DNA of 9,101 nt from JBARRS01 sp049644345 (GTDB lineage Bacteria > Actinomycetota > Thermoleophilia > Gaiellales > Gaiellaceae). Numbering within the stretch: position 1 is the stretch's first letter; each line of letters begins with the position of its first letter. This document shows, in pieces, positions 3,121 to 9,101 of this stretch. Under the pieces are notes generated by a model. The model saw nothing but the letters and a program-made list of their open reading frames with translations. It had not been told where the DNA came from and did not search any database. The stretch is taken from the NCBI GenBank assembly GCA_049644345.1, contig JBARRS010000165.1, positions 1 through 9,101 on the forward strand. The letters are read 5' to 3'. Made by a program: the position numbers and the translations under genes.

Positions 3121-6120
3121 ATGGTGGTCTGCCCGCAGTGCGGCGCTGAGAACCGCGGGGGCGCTCGCTTCTGTGACTCCTGCGCTGCGCCCCTAAGCGC
3201 GCCGGCGGCAGCCCGTGAGCAGCGTAAGACAGTGACCGTGCTCTTTTGCGACGTGACCGGCTCGACCGAGCTGGGGGAGAAGCTCGACCCGGAGGCGCTC
3301 AGGGCGTTGCTGGCGCGCTATTTCGAGCGCATGAAAACGATTGTCGAGCGCCACGGCGGTACGGTCGAGAAGTTCATCGGCGACGCCGTGATGGCCGTCT
3401 TCGGTGTGCCGGTGCTGCACGAGGACGACGCGCTGCGCGCGCTACGCGCAGCGGTCGAGATGCGCGAGGCCTTCCCCGAGCTCGGAGTCCGGGGTCGGAT
3501 CGGCGTGACGACCGGCGAGGTGGTGACCGGCACCGAGGAGCGGCTAGCCACGGGGGACGCCGTCAACGTTGCGGCTCGCCTGGAACAGACGGCGGTGCCA
3601 GGCGAGATTTTGATCGGTGAAGAGACGCATGGGCTGACGCGCGACGCGGCGGAGGTAGAGCCGCTTGGGCCACGGGAGTTGAAGGGCAAGGGCGAGCCGG
3701 TTGTTGCCTACCGTCTGCTCGCCGTCTACGGTGAGGAGCGCTTCGCGCAGGACGCGGACGCACCGATGGTGGGGCGCGAGCGCGAGCTGCGGCAGCTCGC
3801 GAGCGTGTGGGAGCGTGTCGTCTCCGAGAGCGCCTGCCAGCTGTTCACGATCCTCGGCCCGGCCGGCGTCGGTAAGTCACGTCTGGCGGCTGAGTTCTTG
3901 GCCTCACTCGAGGGCACGCTGATCGTTCGCGGCCGTTGCCTCTCTTACGGCGAAGGCATCACCTACTGGCCGGTGGTGGAGATCGTCAAGCAACTGCCTG
4001 AGGCGGAGGCCGAGCCGGTTGCCGCCCAGACGATCCGCGCCCTCCTCAGCGATCAGCAACTGGTCACCTCCAGCGAGGAGATCGCCTGGGCTTTCCGGAA
4101 GCAATTGGAGGTCGTTGCCACAGAGCGACCGCTGGTCTGTGTCTTCGACGACGTTCACTGGGGCGAGGAGACCTTCCTCGATCTGATCGAGCACGTGGCC
4201 GATCTTTCCCGTGACGCGTCCATTCTGTTGCTCTGCATGGCGCGACCCGATCTGCTCGACCGCCGAACAGGTTGGGGCGGTGGCAAGGTTAACGCGACAA
4301 CGGTGCTGCTCGAGCCTCTTGCACCGGAGGAGACGGAGTTCCTGATTGAGAGCCTGGCGCAGCTGCCGGAAGGCCTGCGCACCCGCATCCGAGACGCTGC
4401 CGAAGGCAACCCGCTCTTCGTCGAAGAGATGGTTGCGCTCCTTTACCAGTCGGGCGCCGGGGAGGTGACTGTCCCTCCCACCATCCAGGCGCTGCTGGCC
4501 GCGCGCCTCGACCAGCTCGAACCGCGTGAGCGCGACGTGCTGCAGTGCGGCTCCGTCGAAGGCCGCGTCTTCCATCGGGGAGCAGTGCAGGCCTTGAGGT
4601 CCGAAGGAGCTCAGGTGACGGGGTGCCTGACCGCGCTGGTGCGCAAGGAGCTGATCCGTCCCGACAAAGCGCAGCTTTCCGGCGAGGATGCCTTCCGCTT
4701 CCGGCACCTGCTGATCCGAGACGCCGCCTACGAGGCGCTCCCCAAGGCCACCCGTGCTGTGCTGCACGAGGGCTTCGCCGGTTGGCTCGAGGAGCACGCG
4801 GCCGATCTGGTCGAGCTCGACGAGATGCTCGGCTACCACCTCGAGCAGGCGTATCGCTATCGGCGAGAGCTGGGCCAGCCCGGTGGGGCGCTCGCCCAGC
4901 GGGCTGCGGTGAAGCTGGCCACCGCGGGCAGGCGCGCGCTCGACCGCGGTGACATGGACGGCGCGAGCAATCTCCTGGAGCGCGCGGCAGCCCTACTCGA
5001 GGAGGGGGACAAGGCGCGGATCGAGCTCGAGGTCGACCTCGGGGAGGCGCTGCTGGAAAGCGGCCGGTTGACCGAGGCGGAGTCGCTGCTCGAGGAGACG
5101 GTTGCGCGAGCCGCACGCAGGGGCGATCAGCTCCTTCGCGCGAGAGCCCAGGTGAGACTCGCATCGGTGCATATCCAGACACGAGGCACGCAGGCGCACG
5201 CGCAGACTCGGCGCGACCTCGAGCCTCTCGTGACGCTGTTCGAAGGAGCCGAAGATCACCGCGGCGCGGCCGACACTCTCCAGCTCTTGGGGAAGCTCGC
5301 GACGTGGGCCCAAGACTTCGAAGTGGGCTCCGACCTTCACGAACGCGCCCTTTGGCATGCGCGCAGGGCCGGCGATGAGCGGCGCGAGGCGGCCAGCATC
5401 AGATACATCGTCTCCGATGCTCTCTGGGGGCCGGAGCACGTCGAGCCGGCGCTCGCCCGCTGCCGGGCGATCCTGGACGAGACGTCGAACCGGCGGGTCC
5501 AGGCGAACTGCCTGATCCGCATCGGGGGCCTCGAGGGGCTCGCCGGCCGTATCGACGTGGCTCGCGAGTCGGTCGCGCAGGCCCGAGCGATCATGGACGA
5601 TTTCGGCCTACGCCATCTCAGGGCCCACTCGAGCGACGTCGCCGTGCTGATCGAGCTGCTGGCCGGCGATCACGAAGCGGCGGAGCACGAGGCGCGTGCC
5701 GCCTACGCCGTGCTCGAGGAGATGGGGGATCGCACGTACCAGGCGTCGCAGGCTCAACTGATCGCAGAGGCTCTCGAGGCCCAAGGACGATCCGGCGAGG
5801 CCGAGGAGTGGCTGGCGGTCCACGAAGCGCTTCGCGACCCAGGCGAGCGTGACCTCGCCCTGCGGGCAAGGATCATGGCCCGCCGCGGGCTCCTGGCCGA
5901 CGCGGAGAAACTCGCTCGATCCGCGCTCGAGCAGGGCGGCGAGTCGCCCGTGCCCAACTTCACCGACCCGCGCTTCACGCTCGCCGAGATCCTCGCCCGT
6001 GCGGGCCGGACGGACGAGGCGCGTACGGAGGCCGAGGTCTGCCTGCGCCGCTACGAGGCGAAGGGCATTGTCCCGCTCACGGACAAGGCGCAGGCGCTGC
6101 TCGCGGAGATGCCGGCATAG
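3121..6120 (+). CDS. Zinc-ribbon / class III adenylyl cyclase / AAA ATPase / TPR signalling protein
   Basis: The product has 999 residues. An N-terminal zinc ribbon has C4, C7, C18 and C21 (CPQCG...CDSC). The class III cyclase homology domain spans about 36-190: metal aspartates D44 (FCDVTGST) and D88 (GDAVMAVFG), adenine-selecting K84 and D146, and transition-state N149 and R153. The full canonical set suggests an active ATP-to-cAMP cyclase. An AAA-type ATPase follows (from about 218, MVGRERE) with Walker A GPAGVGKS (246-253) and Walker B VFDDVHW (341-347). The region from about 560 to the end is Ala/Leu/Glu-rich helical repeat of TPR type. No DNA-binding domain or membrane segment is seen. 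The layout resembles large STAND-like cyclases common in actinobacteria; the ATPase and TPR parts probably gate cyclase activity by partner binding. It ends 12 bp from the convergent cupin stop. Confidence 0.93.
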   Translation: MVVCPQCGAENRGGARFCDSCAAPLSAPAAAREQRKTVTVLFCDVTGSTELGEKLDPEALRALLARYFERMKTIVERHGGTVEKFIGDAVMAVFGVPVLHEDDALRALRAAVEMREAFPELGVRGRIGVTTGEVVTGTEERLATGDAVNVAARLEQTAVPGEILIGEETHGLTRDAAEVEPLGPRELKGKGEPVVAYRLLAVYGEERFAQDADAPMVGRERELRQLASVWERVVSESACQLFTILGPAGVGKSRLAAEFLASLEGTLIVRGRCLSYGEGITYWPVVEIVKQLPEAEAEPVAAQTIRALLSDQQLVTSSEEIAWAFRKQLEVVATERPLVCVFDDVHWGEETFLDLIEHVADLSRDASILLLCMARPDLLDRRTGWGGGKVNATTVLLEPLAPEETEFLIESLAQLPEGLRTRIRDAAEGNPLFVEEMVALLYQSGAGEVTVPPTIQALLAARLDQLEPRERDVLQCGSVEGRVFHRGAVQALRSEGAQVTGCLTALVRKELIRPDKAQLSGEDAFRFRHLLIRDAAYEALPKATRAVLHEGFAGWLEEHAADLVELDEMLGYHLEQAYRYRRELGQPGGALAQRAAVKLATAGRRALDRGDMDGASNLLERAAALLEEGDKARIELEVDLGEALLESGRLTEAESLLEETVARAARRGDQLLRARAQVRLASVHIQTRGTQAHAQTRRDLEPLVTLFEGAEDHRGAADTLQLLGKLATWAQDFEVGSDLHERALWHARRAGDERREAASIRYIVSDALWGPEHVEPALARCRAILDETSNRRVQANCLIRIGGLEGLAGRIDVARESVAQARAIMDDFGLRHLRAHSSDVAVLIELLAGDHEAAEHEARAAYAVLEEMGDRTYQASQAQLIAEALEAQGRSGEAEEWLAVHEALRDPGERDLALRARIMARRGLLADAEKLARSALEQGGESPVPNFTDPRFTLAEILARAGRTDEARTEAEVCLRRYEAKGIVPLTDKAQALLAEMPA

Positions 6121-6132
6121 GAATGGAGCCGT

Positions 6133-6513
6133 TCAGCTCGCCTGCATCGCCTCCATGTTCGTCATCATGACCGCCTCGGTCTTGCGCAGCTCCTCGGCGG
6201 GACTGAAAAACACGACCTCGGTGCCGGGCTCGTGCTTCACCGGGACGTGGCCCGGCGGCGTGTAGAACGCGTCGCCGGCCTCGAAGACCTCCTCGCGATC
6301 GGCGTAGCGAAAGGTCAGCTCGCCGTTGACGACGTAACCCCAATGCGGGCACTGGCAACGGTCGTCCGGAAGCCCCTTCATGAGGGGGGTTGCGTCGACG
6401 TCCTCGCGGAACTCGGTGAAGTTGACCGTGTAGTCCTCGAGCTGGTCGGATCGATCCACCACAGGGCCGAAGTCGCCGCCCTGCGTCGCGCTGTCCTTCG
6501 AGACCTTCGGCAT
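6133..6513 (-). CDS. Small cupin-domain protein with a CxCPHWG metal-site motif
   Basis: The 126-residue product has a single cupin barrel at about 45-112. The first motif is CQCPHWGYVVNGELTFRY (53-70), which has Cys-x-Cys-Pro-His in place of the usual HxH. The barrel then shows the turn VFEAGDAFYTPPGHVP (76-91) and the strand VVFFSP. H57, H89 and possibly C53, C55 and H94 are candidate metal ligands. The tail is helical and Met-rich (MMTNMEAMQAS). Cupins of this size bind small molecules or act as simple dioxygenases or isomerases; nothing here fixes the substrate. ATG 6513 has GAAGGAG at 7-nt spacing. It is the last gene of a three-gene minus-strand operon, 24 bp after the preceding stop. 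Confidence 0.85.
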   Translation of the reverse strand: MPKVSKDSATQGGDFGPVVDRSDQLEDYTVNFTEFREDVDATPLMKGLPDDRCQCPHWGYVVNGELTFRYADREEVFEAGDAFYTPPGHVPVKHEPGTEVVFFSPAEELRKTEAVMMTNMEAMQAS

Positions 6514-6537
6514 TGAGTTGTCTCCTTCGCTCGATGA

Positions 6538-6852
6538 CTAATAGATCGTCGGCAGTTCCTGGATGCGAGTCAGAGCTTCCTCCAAGGTCGAGGTTTGGTA
6601 GATCTCGATCGTGTTCCACTGGCCGAGCCTGCCCTGGAACGCGAACTCCCGCACCGAGTCCGCGTCGTTCGCCTCGACGGCGACAAAGACCATGTGGTTT
6701 GTCATCGGCACGTAGGTCGCCTGGATCTTGACGCCCAGCTTCTCAGCCAGGGCGGGCATCTCTTTGGCACCCTCGCTCGCGAGTGTCCGAATCTTTTCAT
6801 TGGCCGACGGACACAGGTCGGGCGGGTGCTGACCAACGACGAGGTACTGCAT
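6538..6852 (-). CDS. Small alpha/beta-barrel-like (ferredoxin-fold) protein of unknown function
   Basis: The 104-residue product begins MQYLVVGQHPPDLCPS and has a beta-alpha-beta pattern: strand 2-8, helix about 18-38, strands VKIQATYVPM (40-49) and HMVFVAVEAN (53-62), helix DADSVREFAF, strand WNTIEIYQTS (79-88) and a final helix. This looks like the dimeric alpha/beta-barrel superfamily, similar to small DUF3303- or GYD-type proteins; the family name is a guess. The HPPDLCP stretch (H9, C14) is the only obvious site. The ATG at 6852 is preceded by AAAGGAGG at 6-nt spacing, which sets the start well inside a longer open frame reaching 7026 that overlaps the DUF1326 gene. It is the middle gene of the operon, 37 bp after the DUF1326 stop. 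Confidence 0.75.
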   Translation of the reverse strand: MQYLVVGQHPPDLCPSANEKIRTLASEGAKEMPALAEKLGVKIQATYVPMTNHMVFVAVEANDADSVREFAFQGRLGQWNTIEIYQTSTLEEALTRIQELPTIY

Positions 6853-6859
6853 TGAAGGC

Positions 6860-6874
6860 CTCCTTTCCGAGGAG
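6860..6874 (-). promoter_or_regulatory. Short hairpin over the Shine-Dalgarno of the alpha/beta-barrel gene
   Basis: On the minus-strand transcript CTCCT (6874-6870) can pair with AGGAG (6864-6860) across a 5-nt loop. The 3' arm is the Shine-Dalgarno core. The stem is only 5 bp, weaker than the two similar hairpins at 947-973 and 2178-2200. Confidence 0.35.
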
Positions 6875-6889
6875 CGGCTCGCTGTCCCG

Positions 6890-7495
6890 CTAGGCACGCG
6901 GATGGACGGCGCCGGTTGCTTCGGACGAGAACTCGTACTTCGCGCTCTCGCCGTACTGGGCCGTGAAGCTGAGCCCGAACGAGTTTGACGAGCCCGACCC
7001 TTTACCCACCATGTACTCAGGAGCAAACCCGAACATCGCTCCCTTCACGGTGGTGGGCGAGCCGTCCGGGCCTGTGAACGCCTCGAAAGTGGCATCTGTC
7101 CTGCCGGCGACTGTGAGACTGCCGTCGGAGATGCGGACGCTCGCCCGGTCCATCCCGAGGAACTCGCCGATCAGCGGGACAAACTCCCCGAACGGCCCGC
7201 CCTCTTGACCCGAGAAGATGCGCTCGAGCGCCTGCGCCTGCTCGTCGGAGGCGCGGTCGTCGACGACGATCCCAATTTTCCAGTTCCCTGCCGTCAGGTT
7301 CGACGGAAAGAGGTTGTAGAGAGCGACGCTGGCACCTGAGAGGTCCGTGCCATCGAGACTTCCCTCGTCGATTTGGAACCCCAGCGCTCCTATGCACTCG
7401 CCCCCCGGCGCCGTCGGTTTGCCGTCGACCGGGCAAGGACAAAGCGGAGCGCAGTTGCACACAGCGACGTAGGTACCGGCGATTCGATACGACAT
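6890..7495 (-). CDS. DUF1326 family protein with an N-terminal Cys cluster
   Basis: The 201-residue product has the opening typical of DUF1326: a short strand, then CNCAPLCPCPVDG (C13, C15, C19, C21) with C34 close behind, followed by WKIGIVVDDRASDEQAQALERIFSGQEGGPFGEF (about 92-125) and a GPDG segment. The five clustered Cys suggest metal binding or redox chemistry, but the family has no assigned reaction. There is no signal peptide. DUF1326 genes are often seen beside predicted metal-binding membrane proteins; here the partners are instead a small barrel protein and a cupin. ATG 7495 has AGGAGGAGGTG directly upstream. It is the first gene of the operon, with a GC hairpin and a putative promoter ahead of it. 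Confidence 0.9.
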   Translation of the reverse strand: MSYRIAGTYVAVCNCAPLCPCPVDGKPTAPGGECIGALGFQIDEGSLDGTDLSGASVALYNLFPSNLTAGNWKIGIVVDDRASDEQAQALERIFSGQEGGPFGEFVPLIGEFLGMDRASVRISDGSLTVAGRTDATFEAFTGPDGSPTTVKGAMFGFAPEYMVGKGSGSSNSFGLSFTAQYGESAKYEFSSEATGAVHPRA

Positions 7496-7511
7496 GTCAC
7501 CTCCTCCTCTG

Positions 7512-7527
7512 CGCGGCCACAGCCGCG
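7512..7527 (-). promoter_or_regulatory. GC-rich 5'-UTR hairpin before the DUF1326 operon
   Basis: CGCGGC and GCCGCG form a 6-bp all-GC stem with a 4-nt loop, immediately upstream of the Shine-Dalgarno (7501-7508 region) and downstream of the putative promoter. It leaves the Shine-Dalgarno free and may simply stabilise the transcript 5' end. Confidence 0.4.
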
Positions 7528-7548
7528 TGTCCGCAGCGGAATGAAGAA

Positions 7549-7575
7549 CTTATAAGCCCTCGTACCGGCGTTCAA
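7549..7575 (-). promoter_or_regulatory. Putative promoter of the DUF1326 operon
   Basis: On the minus strand TTGAAC (7575-7570) and TATAAG (7554-7549) resemble -35 and -10 elements, with a short 15-bp spacer. The -10 sits in the palindrome CTTATAAG (7549-7556), an AT-rich patch in GC-rich DNA. The 5'-UTR would be about 45 nt. Confidence 0.45.
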
Positions 7576-7577
7576 GG

Positions 7578-7589
7578 GGCCGCGCGGCC
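7578..7589 (-). terminator. Possible weak terminator after the hydrolase-cyclase gene
   Basis: GGCCGCGCGGCC is a perfect 12-bp palindrome 10 bp past the stop at 7600. It can form only a 4-bp stem with a 4-nt loop, and it abuts the putative -35 of the next operon. There is no U-run. Confidence 0.25.
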
Positions 7590-7599
7590 TCAGTTCGAC

Positions 7600-8925
7600 C
7601 TAGCGCTCCACGGCGTACAGCTGCCAGGCCCCGGGGATGCCCTTGAGCTCGTGCTCGCCGCGGTCCTGGAAGGCGAGACCGGAGCCTGCGACCAGGTCCT
7701 TGACCGTACTGGAGACGAGCAACTCTCCAGACTGAGCCCGAGCGGCGACGCGCGCCCCGATATTCACCGCTATCCCCCCAAGCTTTTCGCCGACGATCTC
7801 GCATTCGCCCGTATGCAGCCCCGCTCTCATCTCGAGGCCGAGATCGCGCACGCCGGCCTCGATCGCGGTGGCGCAGCGGATGGCGCGGATCGGACCGTCG
7901 AATGCAGCGAAGAAACCGTCCCCTGCTGTATCCAGCTCACGGCCGCGGAAACGATCCAGCTGGGCGCGAACGACCGCATGATGGCGCTGCACGAGATCTG
8001 CCCAGGCCCGGTCGCCGAGCTCCGCAGCCCTCGCCGTCGAGCCGACGATGTCCGTGAACAGGATCGTCGCAAGCACCGTCTCCGGCTCGGGCTCGCCCCA
8101 GACGCTCCGCGCGAACGCGATGATCTCGTCCGCGAGCCCCTCCGCCAGCCAAAACAGTGTGTCCGGCCCTCCGATCTCCAGACGGCGGGCATTCGGGATC
8201 CGCTCCGCGATATGCACGGCCTCGCCGCGAGAGGAGCTGCGGTGGAGGACCAGCGTCGGAACGCGGATCGAGGGCAGGACGTCGCGGATGTCGATGGCCA
8301 TGGCCATGCGCTGGATCACGACCGCAGCGCCGGGGCTCGCGCCGAACCGCATCACTCGTGCCCACCACTCCTGCATCTCCGGGTCGTCGGCCACGGTCGG
8401 CGCGTATTCGCGGAGGTCCTCGGCCGCGAACTCGCGATCACCCCAGCGCGTCCTGATCTGCTCGATCCAGCGCCCGTACTCCTCTTCGGACCAAGCCCAT
8501 GGGTAGTCCGGCGAGCGGACACCCTTCGCGACGGGGTTGTAGACGGCAAGCCCGGCGACGCGCTCCGGGTACGTCGCCGCATACACCATCGCCATCGACG
8601 CAGCCTCGAAGGTCGCGACGAGCACGGCCCGCGGCGACTCGGCGGCGTCCATCACAGCGCGGACGTCGTCCATACGTGCCTCGAGCGTCGGCACCTCGCG
8701 AACCCGGTCGGATAACCCGGTGCCGCGGCGATCGAACCGGATCACCCGGCCGAGCGAGGCCAGCCGCTCGAAGAAAGCTTGGTCACCCGCATTCTCTGCC
8801 TGCACCTCGAGGTTGCCGACGAAGCCATTGACGAAGACGACGTCGATGGGTCCGTCGCCGAAGAGCTGATAGGCGATCGAGACATCGCCGCTCTTTGCAT
8901 AGCGCGTTTCCGGTTGCACCGGCAC
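7600..8925 (-). CDS. Alpha/beta-hydrolase-like domain fused to class III cyclase domain (Rv1900c/LipJ-like)
   Basis: The product is 441 residues from GTG 8925; an in-frame GTG at 8985 would add 20 Arg-rich residues unlike the family start. Residues about 8-275 have the alpha/beta-hydrolase fold (DVVFVNGFVG, RVIRFDRRGTGLSD, YPERV, VPTLVLH). All three catalytic positions look lost: the GxSxG elbow reads ATFEA (F106 for Ser), the acid position in HRSSSR is Ser (S232), and the His position in GPDTLFW is Thr (T256). The cyclase domain (about 283-441) keeps metal aspartates D292 and D336 and N388 and R392, but the adenine-selecting Lys is D332 and its partner Asp is I385. M. tuberculosis Rv1900c has the same architecture and also non-canonical specificity residues. 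Likely a sensor-cyclase with a binding-only hydrolase domain, or a degenerate enzyme. Confidence 0.9.
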   Translation of the reverse strand: MPVQPETRYAKSGDVSIAYQLFGDGPIDVVFVNGFVGNLEVQAENAGDQAFFERLASLGRVIRFDRRGTGLSDRVREVPTLEARMDDVRAVMDAAESPRAVLVATFEAASMAMVYAATYPERVAGLAVYNPVAKGVRSPDYPWAWSEEEYGRWIEQIRTRWGDREFAAEDLREYAPTVADDPEMQEWWARVMRFGASPGAAVVIQRMAMAIDIRDVLPSIRVPTLVLHRSSSRGEAVHIAERIPNARRLEIGGPDTLFWLAEGLADEIIAFARSVWGEPEPETVLATILFTDIVGSTARAAELGDRAWADLVQRHHAVVRAQLDRFRGRELDTAGDGFFAAFDGPIRAIRCATAIEAGVRDLGLEMRAGLHTGECEIVGEKLGGIAVNIGARVAARAQSGELLVSSTVKDLVAGSGLAFQDRGEHELKGIPGAWQLYAVER

Positions 8926-9044
8926 AGTTTCGCCCGAGGGAGACCTTCGCCGTGACGCCACCCTGCCCACGTGCCGTCGTGCCACGTCGCGCGTGAACTC
9001 GGAGCTAGCGGGAAAAAGACGAACGCGGCCCGTAGTTCGCCTGG

Positions 9045-9075
9045 GTTAAAACCGTACCCCCTCCCCGGGCGTCAA
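9045..9075 (-). promoter_or_regulatory. Possible promoter of the hydrolase-cyclase gene
   Basis: On the minus strand TTGACG (9075-9070) is a near-consensus -35. TTTAAC (9050-9045) is a possible -10 at a long 19-bp spacing. The transcript would have a leader of over 100 nt to GTG 8925. No other element was recognised in 8986-9101. Confidence 0.3.
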
Positions 9076-9101
9076 CGGGCCGCTCGCTCCCACAGATGCA
9101 C

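Noticed and set aside
3904..5182. Long open frames on the minus strand inside the large cyclase gene
   Set aside because: They are Arg/Pro-rich or patternless complements of a gene with clear domains on the plus strand; typical of GC-rich DNA.
6077..6619. A 180-codon minus-strand open frame in another frame over the cupin
   Set aside because: It has Arg-rich composition and covers three gene boundaries; the cupin frame has clear motifs and a Shine-Dalgarno.
7651..8715. A 354-codon plus-strand open frame
   Set aside because: It lies opposite the hydrolase-cyclase gene, has an Arg/Asp/His-rich composition and no recognisable domain.
9020..9039. CGAAC-N10-GTTCG as a second LexA box
   Set aside because: The half sites match, but the spacer is 10 instead of 4, so it is not a LexA site; at most a weak hairpin.

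Overview
The base composition is strongly GC-rich, with GTG starts and tightly packed genes. The gene content points to a high-GC actinomycete, probably a deep-branching soil lineage such as the Thermoleophilia (Gaiellales or Solirubrobacterales). This placement is inference from a UdgX-type uracil glycosylase, an Flp-type minipilin, an Rv1900c-like hydrolase-cyclase fusion and secreted CAP and AOC-barrel proteins. No mobile element, CRISPR array or rRNA was seen.

Left part (1-1083, minus strand): tRNA-Cys(GCA), a secreted AOC/dirigent-like barrel protein, a hairpin terminator, and the first 107 codons of a secreted CAP/SCP-domain protein that runs off the left edge. Then udgX (plus) meets a two-gene minus-strand unit end to end in a shared CTAG. 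That unit is a minimal Flp pilin and a translationally coupled small two-helix membrane protein.

Middle (2452-6120): a secreted protein built from three Cys-containing repeats (minus) is divergent from a 999-residue signalling protein (plus) with a zinc ribbon, a class III adenylyl cyclase domain, an AAA ATPase and a TPR-like C-terminus. The intergenic region between them holds a perfect match to the Gram-positive/actinobacterial LexA (SOS) box.

Right part (6133-9101, minus strand): an alpha/beta-hydrolase-cyclase fusion whose hydrolase triad is lost and whose cyclase specificity residues are non-canonical, followed by a small operon of DUF1326 protein, alpha/beta-barrel protein and Cys-rich-site cupin. 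The window therefore has two cyclases, one canonical and one degenerate.

Two regulatory themes recur. Three starts lie exactly six bases after a TAGAC(A/C/T) hexamer and lack a convincing Shine-Dalgarno, as expected of leaderless promoters. In three minus-strand genes the Shine-Dalgarno is buried in a short hairpin with an upstream CCTCC-type sequence.
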